Shown here: positions 22,201 to 64,000 of the stretch, piece by piece | Position numbering within the stretch: the stretch's first letter is position 1 | Layout: each line of letters begins with the position of its first letter | Source: Lepisosteus oculatus | Lineage: Eukaryota; Chordata; Actinopteri; Semionotiformes; Lepisosteidae | Length of the DNA stretch: 64,000 nucleotides | Assembly (NCBI RefSeq): GCF_040954835.1 | Contig: NC_090704.1 | Coordinates: forward strand, 43,776,979 to 43,840,978 | Direction: 5' to 3' | Translations under genes and position numbers: made by a program | Notes under the pieces: model-generated | Seen by the model: only the letters and a program-made list of their open reading frames with translations | What the model was told of the DNA's origin: nothing | Databases searched by the model: none

Positions 22201-25200
22201 GCTTGCCGAAATTTTGCCAAGGACCAGGCATCCAGGAAGAGCTACTCTTCAGGGCACAGCAACTTGATAAACAGCAACAGTACAAAATTTTCACACTCGC
22301 TACACACAACGTACTTTGATAAAGCGTAAGTATTCTGCACTACTATCTGCATGCTTTCTGTAAATGTACAGTCAGTGGTGTACATCCACAATCTGTTTTT
22401 TATTGAATTTAAAGATCTAAAACTGAAGGATATTATATTTCTCCAAATGTTTAACCACATCACTACTGTAAATTCACCTAAGTGTGTCAGTTCTAATTGT
22501 TTCCTGTGGGGATTTAAGTGCCTAAGTATTTTGAATATAGAGTCCATAACTACTGTAGATATACAGTATATATAGATATATAAACATAATTCTCTAAAAA
22601 TATCTTAATAGGCAGAATTAAATTTTTGCCACTTTCAATTTCCCTCCAATTAGTTTGATTAAAAAAATTGCACTGTAATGTGGTTTTAAAGATTGAAAAT
22701 TGTCATTGTCAGTGGTTCCCAACATTGGTCCTAGAGGCACTCTTCTGGCTTTTGCTCTAGCTGGTTTAATTGCATGCTAAATGATTTCAGTTTTCTGTTG
22801 AAGGCATTTATAAAACATTGAATTTTGTGTAATTGGTCTCAGCCCTGTACCAATTCCTGAGTCTTTTAACTTGACTCGTTCAGTTGTTCACTTACATGTA
22901 ACCCATTTAAATTCTGCAGTAGAAAAATAGCTCATTGTTGGAGGATGTGATCATTTTCTATGCAACTCTCTGTCCAGTGGAATAAATAAAAACTGGGGAG
23001 AACAGTCTTAATAAACAGATGAAATATTGCAAACAGATCTGTATTCTGAACATCACACTTCAAGTAGGGGATTTTTTAAACCAAAAACTGCAAAAACTGT
23101 TAAACAAGACTGAACTAGCAATCAGAATAATTTCAGAAATCGGTAGTTCTTTTGGAACAAAAGCCAGAAGAGACCAGGAATCCCAAGGAGCTTAGCTGAG
23201 AACCATTGGTGAATAGACCGTACTACAGTGGCTGGAACCCTTATTCTGCTTGATCTGATAATATGTAATCATTTTTAAGCCTTCGAGTAGCAACCCTAGC
23301 AGTATGGTGGGCCTGTAAACCTAGATTAAGAACCTTTGTGATGGGGGGACTTTAAAGGATCTCCTATATTTTTTTTTTATTATGGAGGGCGGTTTTGGCT
23401 GAATCAACATTATTTTGCTAGAACATGTGTTTTCTTCCAGCAGGCAGGAAAAGGTCATTTTCCCTGCACTTGTTCTCGGTAAATGTTCATTTACTCTGTA
23501 TAGGCATATGCATGCTGTCTAATGGAGTCCTGGTAGTGGAAAATATTAACCGTTAGCATAGATATCATTTCCACTAACTGCTTGGGGTTGTGGCAGACGT
23601 TGGCTTCTTAACCACACCTTGACATTACATGCCTTTGGGGCTGTGCCTAAATGTGATTTCAAAATGGTGAGCAACAAGTATAGTGTCTGTTTATAGCTCT
23701 ACTGACTTAATAAAAGTGCTTTCATAATCTAAATACAGTAATAATGCTAATTCAGGATAGCTGGAATAAGTGAGCTTCTGTAGTTATGGGATGTATTGAG
23801 GTAAGTATAGTGACCTTCTGTGGTAGAATCTGGCTCTGTGGTGTTTTCCATCCTGCTAATTCCTATCGGGTTTTTCCAATTGCAGTATGTTCCTGGTTTG
23901 AGGGGATCCGCATTGTATCTTTTGCTTGTTAACCTGAAGTATTTGGTGTACAAGCTTTAGCAATTTAATATTAATTCTGTTCATTAAGAAAAGCCAAGAA
24001 CTTTGACTAGTAGTCTTATTTCAGTGCTACTATATAGTAACATGGTTGTTAGTGTCCAAAACTGGTTGAAAACATTTCTTGTGTTTCGTACTATGAGGTG
24101 CAGTTGGCATTGTTGCTCTTGAAATGATCCAAATTGCGCACAAGCCAGACTAATACACTGTATGTAACAGAAATCCATTGCATTCATTTCAGGTTTACAC
24201 CCGATTCTTTCATTTCAACTACACTGTACATTCTTATGTGGTTGAGAATAGTGAATGTAGTTACAGTGCCTTGCGAAAGTATTCGGCCCCCTTGAACTTT
24301 TCAACCTTTTGCCACATTTCAGGCTTCAAACATAAAGATATAAATTTTTTATTTTATGTGAAGAATCACCAACAAGTGGGACACAATTGTGAAGTGGAAC
24401 GAAATCTATTGGATTTTTGAAACTTTTTTAACTAATAAAAAAATGAAAAGTGGGGCGTGCAAAATTATTCGGCCCCCTTGCGTTAATACTTTGTAGAGCC
24501 ACCTTTTGCTGCGATTACAGCTGCAAGTCGCTTGGGGTATGTCTCTATCAGTTTTGCACATCGAGAGACTGAAATTCTTGCCCATTCTTCCTTGCAAAAC
24601 AGCTCGAGCTCAGTGAGGTTGGATGGAGAGCGTTTGTGAACAGCAGTTTTCAGCTCTTTCCAAAGATTCTCGATTGGATTCAGGTCTGGACTTTGACTTG
24701 GCCATTCAAACACCTGGATACGTTTATTTGTGAACCATTCCTTTGTAGATTTTGCTGTATGTTTGGGATCATTGTCTTGTTGGAAGATAAATCTCCGTCC
24801 CAGTTTCAGGTCTTTTGCAGACTCCAACAGGTTTTCATCCAGAATGGTCCTGTATTTGGCTGCATCCATCTTCCCCTCAATTTTAACCATCTTCCCTGTC
24901 CCTGCTGAAGAAAAGCAGGCCCAAACCATGATGCTGCCACCACCATGTTTGACAGTGGGGATGGTGTGTTGAGGGTGATGAGTTGTGTTGCTTTTACGCC
25001 AAACATATCGTTTTGCATTGTGGCCAAAAAGTTCGATTTTGGTTTCATCTGACCAGAGCACCTTCTTCCACATGTTTGGGGTGTCTCCCAGGTGGCTTGT
25101 GGCAAACTTTAGACGAGACTTTTTATGGATATCTTTGAGAAATGGCTTTCTTCTTGCCACTCTTCCATAAAGGCCAGATTTGTGCAGTGTAAGACTGATT

Positions 25201-28041
25201 GTTGTCCTATGGACAGACTCTCCCACCTCAGCTGTAGTTCTCTGCAGTTCATCCAGAGTGATCATGGGCCTCTTGGCTGCATCTCTGATCAGTCTTCTCC
25301 TTGTCTGAGCTGAAAGTTTAGAGGGACGGCCAGGTCTTGGTAGATTTGCAGTGGTCTGATACTCCTTCCATTTCAAGATGATCGCTTGCACAGTGCTCCT
25401 TGGGATGTTTGAAGCTTGGGAAATCTTTTTTTATCCAAATCCGGCTTTAAACTTCTCCACAACAGTATTACGGACCTGCCTGGTGTGTTCCTTGGTCTTC
25501 ATGATGCTCTCTGCGCTTTCAACAGAACCTTGAGACTATCACAGAGCAGGTGCATTTATACAGAGACTTGATTACACACAGGTGGATTCTATTTATCACC
25601 ATCAGTCATTTAGGACAACATTGGATCATTCAGAGATCCTCGCTGAACTTCTGGAGTGAGTTTGCTGCACTGAAAGTAAAGGGGCCGAATAATTTTGCAC
25701 GCCCCACTTTTCATTTTTTTATTAGTTAAAAAAGTTTCAAAAATCCAATAGATTTCGTTCCACTTCACAATTGTGTCCCACTTGTTGGTGATTCTTCACA
25801 TAAAATAAAAAATTTATATCTTTATGTTTGAAGCCTGAAATGTGGCAAAAGGTTGAAAAGTTCAAGGGGGCCGAATACTTTCGCAAGGCACTGTAAGTGC
25901 TTTATGTTATGTTTCAAAGTAATTAAGTACAGTGATGTAAAAACAATCAGTGTATGTTATCTTACTATTTTCAGTTTCTAGGACAATTTATAGACTTCTG
26001 CCGTAGCGCACAAAATAAAAAAATAAATATATTTTACAAATTTAGCTTCTAAGCTGATACGTTACGTGAATTGCTTTTTGTGTTTTATTCTGGAGGTTAA
26101 GAAACTTTTCCCACATAAGAGAATAACTGATGTCTGGAGGAGAAAAGTCAAGCTTTTGACATTTAATTTGTGAGTCTTACCCCCATTAAATGTGTCAGAC
26201 ACCACATCTGCTTAAAAATTGATCTGTCTCAGTATTGCACTTGCAATATTTTAAACAGAAGAAACATTTTCAAGAGCTGACATTCCTGACACATTCCTGA
26301 GTGTATAGAAACTAGTTTCCTTTCTTAACTGGTGGTTTGTATCTTCAAGAGCCCTCTTTGTCATTTTGGCATCCATGCAGTATAAATTCTAAAGTGTATA
26401 AACTTGTGTTTCTGCTTCTTGATTTTCACATTTTCGCATTTTGTCCTCTGCATTGAGTGTTTTGATTCAATAGATTTTCAATTTGGTTTATCTTTGACAA
26501 TTAAGTCAAATTGGTGGGAAATGGGAGCTGTGTCTTTGCTGAATGTAGCATTACAGATGAGAAAAGTGTAGCCTATTTGATCCACGGATCTCCTGTAGTA
26601 ATTTCCTGAAAGATGGCAGGGTATTGTCTTGAACAGCGTGGCTGGGCAGGCTCCCACTCATATAACTCATTTGTGTTGTATTGCCTTGTGTTGTAATGGA
26701 GTAGCACAGTTAGTTTCCCCGATAATATTTTTATTACCCTAAAATTACATTTTGGCAATTTGTGATCCATTGTTTTATTGATAAAATCAAATATTTAATA
26801 TGAAATGTTGTTACTTTGATGATTGAATTAGCAATAAATAAGTTTTCTACTAAACATGAATCTTCAAGCTATCTCTGTTCATATATATATATATTGTTTC
26901 CTTTAGGTAGCTGCAGTGTTCTGAGTACTTGAAGTCATTTGGGAAGTAGCACAAAATGGATGAACAGTGTCTGCAGAAAGACATGGGGAGTGGAGACATT
27001 CTATTCAATGACTCTGTTCTTGTCATTTGGTATAAATTTGTTTCTCAAAAATCAGAAGGCTCTTAAGTTGCATTTGTCCTTGAATGGTTGATGAACATCA
27101 GGGACTTCCCCCCTTGTATTAAGGTTAAGAAAGGGCATGCAAAGAGAAAATTAGATGAGTTTGTAGGAACTGGGTGTGCTGTAAAAATAGCATGCTTACG
27201 AAAGCTCCCATATTTATGCTAGGACATCTTGGTCAGTGCATGTGCAGTATGACCTTGTTTAAGAACGGAATTGTTTTTAGAAGTTACACCCACTGAATCC
27301 TGTATGACCATTAGCAAAGCATGTATGTGGAACTCCTGGAAACATTTGGAAACCGTAAGAATAAAATTCACAGGAGAATGTGCAGCATCTGCATGGCCTT
27401 GCAATGGTATGTGGGTGCAGGTCCCTACATTCAATTAAACTTAGTATTGGAGGAGGCAATGGGCTGTTGTGCAGTGAGGCACACTTGTATCTTAACCCAT
27501 CTTCCATCTCAATAACCTGCTCATTCCCATGACCTTCTCCTCTGTGCCTGTAGATGTGGAGGATTGTTGATACTATAAATAGCAACGTAAATGCTGTCTG
27601 TAGTCGACTGAAGGGCTGATAGATTTGCTTCTGTGTAATTGCAATGAATTATTGAATGATGTGAGCATATCAAAGTGTTAGTTTAAGCTTAGTGTCTTGG
27701 ATTACTTTTTAAGGGTGCTGGGTATGTTTTAGGATCAAAACCTGAATTTCTTCTGAAACATCCACATTTAATGTTTTGCTCAAAGAACAGTCAAAGATGC
27801 ATTATTATCATAGAATTAACATCAAGCAGTAGAAAACGCAGGTACTCCTGCTGCATTTCAGGAGAGCTGTGATGCCCTGTGCTTCCAGGGTGCAGTAGTG
27901 TGAAGGGTAGCATTAAGCACCAGGCCGATATGCATGTTTGTGCTCTGCAGGGCAGTGAACGGGCTGGACCCTGGATCCCTCACAGGACTTGGCTCTCCAA
28001 GGTCCGCCTCCCCTCCTGGCGTGCTGCCCCTGAGTGTCTGA
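16251..28041 (+). CDS. ndel1: NDEL1, nuclear distribution nudE-like 1
   Basis: Eight coding exons join in frame to 342 codons plus stop (human 345): 16251-16336, 18551-18704, 20217-20365, 20588-20724, 21187-21360, 21635-21726, 22180-22325, 27951-28041. The product starts [21 protein letters not shown] long coiled coil follows (about 25-180: [16 protein letters not shown], then [20 protein letters not shown], nearly identical to human), which in the family binds LIS1 and dynein. A Ser/Pro-rich stretch ([19 protein letters not shown]) fits the known CDK/Aurora phosphorylation region. Next comes [20 protein letters not shown] and a C terminus ending GVLPLSV. Family role: cytoplasmic dynein regulator in nuclear positioning, centrosome function, mitosis and neuronal migration. 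The donor after exon 18551-18704 is GC (GAAG|GCAAGC), not GT. The last intron, 5.6 kb, carries a Tc1 element. Confidence 0.95.
18701..18710 (+). other. GC-type splice donor of NDEL1 (GAAG|GCAAGC)
   Basis: The reading frame and the known protein (DALK followed by EKLE) place the exon end at 18704. The intron then starts GCAAGC, with strong pairing to U1 at all positions except +2. This is the usual form of GC-AG introns, about 1% of vertebrate introns. No GT donor nearby keeps the frame. Confidence 0.8.
24264..24476 (+). repeat. Left terminal inverted repeat of the Tc1 element
   Basis: 213 bp, pairing base for base with 25681-25893 reversed in every segment I compared. It starts cagtgccttgcgaaagtatt. 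The inner end is marked by 'attattcggcccc', after which the two arms diverge. Confidence 0.93.
24483..25502 (-). pseudogene. Tc1 transposase, inactivated by one in-frame stop codon
   Basis: From ATG 25500-25502 the frame would span 339 codons to the stop at 24483, the normal length for Tc1 transposase. A TAA at 25431-25433 (codon 24) interrupts it inside the N-terminal DNA-binding helix region. After that stop the frame is open to the end. A GRPR-like motif ([10 protein letters not shown]) joins the binding and catalytic parts. The DD34E triad is present: D152 (LWSDETKIE), D243 (FQQDNDPKH) and E278 ([10 protein letters not shown]), with exactly 34 residues between the last two. This copy should not make full-length enzyme, but its ends look able to be moved by enzyme supplied by another copy (inference). 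Confidence 0.9.
25681..25893 (-). repeat. Right terminal inverted repeat of the Tc1 element
   Basis: Reverse complement of 24264-24476 over its whole length. It ends ...aaggcactg followed by the TA target duplication. Confidence 0.93.
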
Positions 28042-29560
28042 TGAAGCCGCACCTTGCCACCCGAGCTCCTGGACAGCAAGGGAACAGGCGTGAGCAAGGA
28101 GGGACATCTGTCATTCAGCTGCACGTAAAAGACTTGAAAATCGGTGCACATGTCTTCACGCCCTTCATTACAGACCTCCCCCCCTCGTTGGTTGTTCATT
28201 GTTGCGTCCAGGTCGGATCCTCCTCGCCCGGCAGCACGTGTTCAGGAGTGTGCTCCCCCTCAGCTGCCAGTGGCTTTGCTCTTTTCCTTTTTACTCGTCT
28301 CTCACTGGAAGAACATTGGTTTGTGACAAAGGCCCTCGGTCGACTACAGCATTCGTTTCAAATAAACGTTTAAAAGTTTGTTTTGGTCTATTGCGTGTTG
28401 TAAAGAAAAGGGATTTCTTTTAAGCATTTGTTTTAAATTTGTCTGTAAATATTTTGTTTTTCCTGGTGCAATTGAAGGTCCTGTTTGAAACAGTTGATGG
28501 TTTCTATAGTGCTGCATCAAAGGCACTTGCTCGTTCACTTCCTTGGACAAAGAAAAAGACTCAACATCACTTCATTTCAAAGTCTGTTTAAATTACCTGC
28601 TGTTGATGTGTGGTTATGCAATTTCACAGCAAATGAGATATTTCAGACCTACTTAACAAGCATGTAGCCTTCAAAAAAACGGTTCATATTTTTAAACCAG
28701 TTCAGTCTTTTTCTTCTTCAGTGTATCTAGAGCAGATGTAGAGTGAAGGGTGGGTTTAGAAAATCATCCAAATGCAGACTTTGTGCAACATCTGCAAATG
28801 TTTCTCACTGGTCATTGCTATACCTGTTCTAAGACATCCCTTTTATTTCTGGCTGCATCTGTCAATACAATTAGCATACAAAGAAAAACAGTCACTAATG
28901 AAGGCTTAAGACTACCAGCCCTACTCTTTACAAAAACAAAAACCCCTGTGTTTGGGATTTGAATGTTGGATCAGTATTGGTAATCTGGATTGTAATATAG
29001 ACCATTACAATTTTAACAGTGTAACTAATAAATATACACGTATTGTGACTTAATTGCCACTCACATTTAGTGTTTGCTAACTTTGTAATTGTGGGAATAT
29101 GTTCAATGTGCCTGTTTTGGTGGGTTTGAAATTCACCAGATTTTTTTTTTGTTGAAATATCACGTTTCTTGACACTTTTTAAAAAAGTTTACATTCATAA
29201 GTAAAAATTAAGCTAATTTATTTAAGTGGTTGGGTTGAAAATATAATTTGGAGCACTGGTGAAATGTCCCTTTTCTTGCCAGTGCGTTCACAAGATTTTA
29301 TTTTGATGGTTGTCATCAAACACCATTGCCTGTTTGATCTGTTATATATCCGTGTATATAGGTTTGTAAGCATAGCGTCTCTGCCTAAGGTGTTTGTATA
29401 TATACTAGCTTAGGCTTTGTATCTTTATTTATTCAGATTCCTTATGGCATGTCTTGAATTGCACATGTGTATTATAATACAGTTGTAACAGATCATTTAT
29501 CATGATGTAGAATTGGCTGTCTAACCTGTTAATAAAGATCTTTAAATACTAAATTCTTCA
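28042..29560 (+). other. ndel1: NDEL1 3' UTR with several poly(A) signals
   Basis: AATAAA occurs at 28361-28366, 29027-29032 and 29531-29536 downstream of the NDEL1 stop. The last lies in 'ctgttaataaagatct' and is followed by a TG/T-rich stretch, so it is the likeliest distal site, giving a 3' UTR of about 1.5 kb. The first would give a short form of about 340 bases. Choice between them is inferred. Confidence 0.5.
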
Positions 29561-31340
29561 GCGTGTTTTATCTACAGTAGCCAAACATTTGTAGTTTTGG
29601 AAGTGGCATTTTTGATGGATTTTTTTCCTGGGAATGCAGCCAGGTGTCTGAGCGATGGAGAGCATGCCATTACATATGTACATTAAAAAGCACTGAAGTT
29701 AACTGTGTGTATATATATATAGGTGAGGAAAAGGCAGTCCCATTGTTCTTTCTTAAGTTCTTCTGTTACCTCTTCAGAACCACTACATTCAGAATATAGA
29801 AGTTATAAATAGGAGATCTCCCATGGATAATGAAGGTGTATTTAGCACAGACCACTTGTGGAACATTTTATGACACATCCTTGCTTTTTTCTTCTCCCTT
29901 CCTAGGGCTAATCATACCCAGATGTATTACTTCAGGAGCACTTGGAAATGCAGCTGTGACCATTTACTTGTGGTGTTGGCAACATCTACCCTAACCCTAA
30001 CCTAAAACAAAGCTGGAATTTAAATCTCTGTAGAGTGAAGGATAGAAAATGACTAACTTAATGCAGAGGGCACAGTTAATATTCCTTTTCTTTGAACAGC
30101 TGATATACTCTTCTGCCTTTGCTGTAGAGGGTCATGACTAAGAAATGCATCTACCTAATGTGTCTGACAACACAGATGCTCATGCACTTTGAATGATCAG
30201 TTTATTTATGGTAGATGTAATATTCCAATTGCCCATGTTTGCTTTTAATACTAGAAAGAGAAAAAGCTCTCGGACCAAATGTTCAAGATGACCTATATTA
30301 GTATAAACTATTAGTCTGTGAGAGAAACTGTTTTGCTGCTTTGATCCAAAGATATTAAGCCCATGGATATTTACTTTGGAGTTTCTCTATTTCAATTCAA
30401 TTTATTTCTATATAGCAGCTTTCACAAGGTTGCCCCATGGTGCTTAACAAAGCAAGTGACCATTCATTTTGTGAATACAGAACAGAAAAGACCAGAAGGC
30501 AATAGAGGTCTTTAGCACCACCTTGTGGAAGAGTTTGCCAAGTGCACCCAGAACAGGCATAATTGCAAAAACAATTCAAGTGCAAGGTTCCAGCTAAAAA
30601 AATTATACACTGCATACAATTTGGTAATGAAGCCCCTGCAATGTGTTTCTTTCCAATGTATTCAAAGGTAACTTACTAAACATATGGTATATAACTTGAG
30701 TCCCAGTGCTACAACTAACTAACAACCTCAGAACCCACACTGGATCAGTTTGACAATTTTCAAAGGACTTGTAAAGAGCAAGAATGACAATTTGTGCACC
30801 TGTGCATTCAAGCTAAACATAGATCAGACTGGTTTTGTCATAGCAAACCGTGAATGAGGGAGGCACTTTACTGTCCACAGTCCCAACCACCTGAGACCAG
30901 GTAGAGAAGTCGCAGCAGCTTTATGGATTGAATTAAGGGGGAAAGTAATCAGGAGCATAGGCCCAAGATCAAATGCAATTAGGGTGTCAAGGTTAACACT
31001 TCTACTCTTAAATTATTTGCCAAGTAACAGAGCGTATATTTCTGCATCTTAGATCTTGGGTATCTTAAAAAAAACACAGATTTTGAAGATAACTTGCTTT
31101 CTGTAATAGACCACATCATAGTGAACAGCCTGTGTGCAAACATCTTACAAAAATTAAACATTTATGCAGCTGTAAAATCACTGATCACTGAAGGTAATCT
31201 ATATAACAAGAAAAAAAAATCTATAAGAAGTTATATAGTAACTATAACCCAAAGAAGCCCTAAACCACCTACTCACCCTTTACTTTTCACATCAAGTATA
31301 CAGAAATTAAAAAAATTGACATCCCTTCAAAGGAAACGAA
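29561..31340. other. Intergenic region between the 3' ends of NDEL1 and MYH10
   Basis: Separates two converging genes. It holds a probable interspersed repeat (30386-30610), a TA tract near 29710 and three telomere-like CCCTAA units near 29990-30003. No gene was recognised. Confidence 0.5.
30386..30610. repeat. Probable interspersed repeat (tail of the 'tatatagcgcctttcac' type)
   Basis: 'ttcaattcaatttatttcta' is followed by 'tatagcagctttcacaaggt' and 'gccccatggtgcttaacaaa'. This is typical of the AT-rich tail of fish retroposons and distinct from the SINE at 4713-5300. Limits are approximate and the family is not named. Confidence 0.4.
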
Positions 31341-33073
31341 CACATACCAGTTCTAGAATGAATGTTTATTGTCTTTTACAAAAATCATTGTCTAGAAATA
31401 CAGGTATACAAGAAATAAAAGGAAAGATCTGCAGTCAAATGCCTGGTTGTCAACAGCCAGTTCAATAATATAACTACCCCGTAGATGTTAAAGCTTTTAA
31501 CCAAATGAAATAACACTTCCTGCACAGGGCAGAAGGCTCATCGTTTCAGAGTTAATAACACTGATTCATACCCACGTAATATCTATAAAAGCACTAGAAC
31601 TGGAGAGGTACATACTGTATATGATATGAAGCACAGCTAAATACAATAAAATCATGTTTAAACGTTATGTTTTTTTTGTTGTAATGTTAGGTACATATGA
31701 AGGTTTTCCACTAGTAATGCTTTCTTAGTAGTGTCTAAGGCACTTTTAAAGAAACATCAGTTTATTATATACTAACATTATAACAAATTTCTTTTTTTTT
31801 AAACTGAAAACAAAACTATAATAATGGATATGCAGGTCCTGTCACATCAACTCCACAGATATGCAACACCCATGCCGCTGAACTTCATAGTGGCTTCATA
31901 TTGAATTTCATCTTATTTCAACTACTTCACATTGAAAGGTACATGAATTTTAACATGAGCGTCTTCAAAGACGATGAGGAAAGGAGGGAAAGTGGAGAGA
32001 GTGATGCAGAAACATGACTGTCAGAGAGGCATAGATGCACGACTTACACAGTGACCAGAAAACAAAAAACTGGGCACAGGTTCTGAAGTTCGATTTGTGA
32101 AAGACTGCCTAATATGACAAGTTTGACTATTTCAGCAAATGCTTCAAAAATGGTTCCTAAAACTTAAACAAAAAGGAAAGTAAAGATCGCTTCGATGCAC
32201 AGCAACCCATCTATCCCACTTTGATAAGTAAGACAGCTCTTTGACACAATGCCCACCCAGCCAGTGCAGTTGAAAAGTGAAACTCAGCTTGTGTCCAAGG
32301 TCACTGAGAAATACTGCTGTTTGCAGGAGAGACACAAATTAATATTTGCTGTTGAAGAGCAGTGAGGTTTCAGCTCCAGACTAACAAGACCCTCAAAAAA
32401 CATTGCCCCCAGAAGCAAAAAAAAATAAAATATAGGTCATCAATTATGAAATATGAGATTCCTTCATTGACTTCACAGTAACATTTTCTGTCGAGCACGT
32501 TCGCATTTCATTAACGGAAGCAGACGGGTCCTCGCATGATTTCACTTTCCAGTCCTTCACCGGTCCGAGCACAACCCACCGGCACACGATTCTCTTTTTG
32601 TTTTTTTGTGTATGACAGAAGCAGTGTGTTCTGTACATCATGAAGAGACATGCATAGCAACAAAGAGGGGATCCACCCGTGACTAAGTTGTCTTTGAATG
32701 CAAATATCGTTTAATGAGAGGACAGTTTTGTTTTACTTCAGCCTTAATTTGCTACAAAATAGTTTTACATTGTTTATCTGGGAGAAAAAAAGAATTACTC
32801 CATTTATTTATATATTTATATATATATAAAATGCACTTGTACCTATATTTGTTTAAGCAGATACAGTATGCCAAGGCTAGTTATATTAAGACGCAAGAGA
32901 TCAGTGATTTACAGCCTTGCAGCGTGGCCAGAGAGGAGCGAGGCAGACTTCTGACCACAGGGCAGCCTGGAGGGCTGGTCGGAGCCGTTTCTCCCCCTCT
33001 GCGCTGGCGTGTGGAACAGGGGAGGCTGTAGCGCTCTAGCATGCTGGCTGGCCCCAGGGCGAGGGCGAGGGCT
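31341..33073 (-). other. myh10: MYH10 3' UTR (probable extent)
   Basis: No other gene is seen downstream of the MYH10 stop at 33074-33076. On the minus strand AATAAA occurs at 32803-32808, 31761-31766 and 31365-31370. The last two would give 3' UTRs of about 1.3 and 1.7 kb, in the range usual for vertebrate MYH10. Which signal is used cannot be told from sequence. Confidence 0.4.
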
Positions 33074-63957
<30,884 letters not shown>

Positions 63958-64000
63958 TTACAGCAGCCTGCGCCCGTGAGGCGTGTCCCCCTCCAGCAGC

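Larger units (their letters stand above)
24264..25893 (-). mobile_element. Tc1/mariner DNA transposon, near-intact copy
   Basis: 1,630 bp with 213-bp terminal inverted repeats (24264-24476 and 25681-25893) that look identical by eye. Both ends begin cagtgccttgcg and the element is flanked by TA on each side (24262-24263 and 25894-25895), the target duplication of Tc1 elements. The single transposase frame lies on the minus strand. Near-identical repeats mean a recent insertion. Families with this terminal sequence are common in fishes, and some Tc1 families are known to have moved between fishes and their parasites; that this one did is not shown here. Confidence 0.95.
22326..27950 (+). other. 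NDEL1 last intron, host of a Tc1 element
   Basis: 5.6 kb between donor 22326 (gtaagt) and acceptor 27950 (tgctctgcag). The Tc1 element occupies 24264-25893, opposite in sense to NDEL1 transcription. No exon was recognised in the rest. Short TA runs lie near 22555-22580 and 26880-26895. Confidence 0.75.

Noticed and set aside
29988-30005. Interstitial telomere-like repeat (taccctaaccctaacctaa)
   Set aside because: Only about three units; too short to claim a telomere fusion or healing event.

Overview
The window is vertebrate nuclear DNA, most likely from a ray-finned fish. Its genes are split into many short exons with GT-AG introns. The proteins are vertebrate orthologues, and the repeats are fish-type: a Tc1 transposon with long terminal inverted repeats, a 5S rRNA-derived SINE, and (ATA)n tracts. 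The sequence does not settle the species. An early-branching lineage (gar, bowfin or sturgeon type) is possible but unproven.

Layout, left to right. (1) 1-3403, minus strand: parts of a gene whose product resembles TEX47, a small protein with a BLUF-like fold. A terminal piece runs off the left edge, the first coding exon lies at 3251-3367, and a perfect RFX X-box sits just upstream of the start codon. (2) 3404-7805: intergenic DNA crowded with repeats, including a nearly full-length 5S-derived SINE. (3) 7806-8468, minus: RNF222, a single-exon RING finger protein with a C-terminal membrane anchor. (4) 9.9-29.6 kb, plus: NDEL1, the dynein/LIS1 cofactor, with a CpG-rich CRE/ETS promoter, a noncoding first exon and eight coding exons giving 342 aa. 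Its last intron carries a 1,630-bp Tc1 element with (by eye) identical 213-bp inverted repeats and a transposase broken by one stop codon. (5) 29.6-31.3 kb: intergenic space between two converging genes. (6) 33,074-63,939 and beyond the right edge, minus: MYH10, nonmuscle myosin heavy chain II-B. Thirty-six constitutive coding exons join in frame to 1,765 codons, running from just before switch I to the end of the tail. A 63-nt cassette exon in the 5.6-kb loop-2 intron matches the neuronal B2 insert.

The order RNF222-NDEL1-MYH10, with NDEL1 and MYH10 tail to tail, is the arrangement known from human 17p13.1, so the block is old. NDEL1 (dynein regulation, nuclear and neuronal migration) and MYH10 (actomyosin contractility, neuronal migration) act in related cell processes, but nothing here shows joint regulation. 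I found no undescribed multi-gene system. The points most worth following are the B2 cassette exon with nearby UGCAUG (Rbfox) sites, two GC-AG introns, the TEX47-like gene with its X-box, and the young Tc1 copy.
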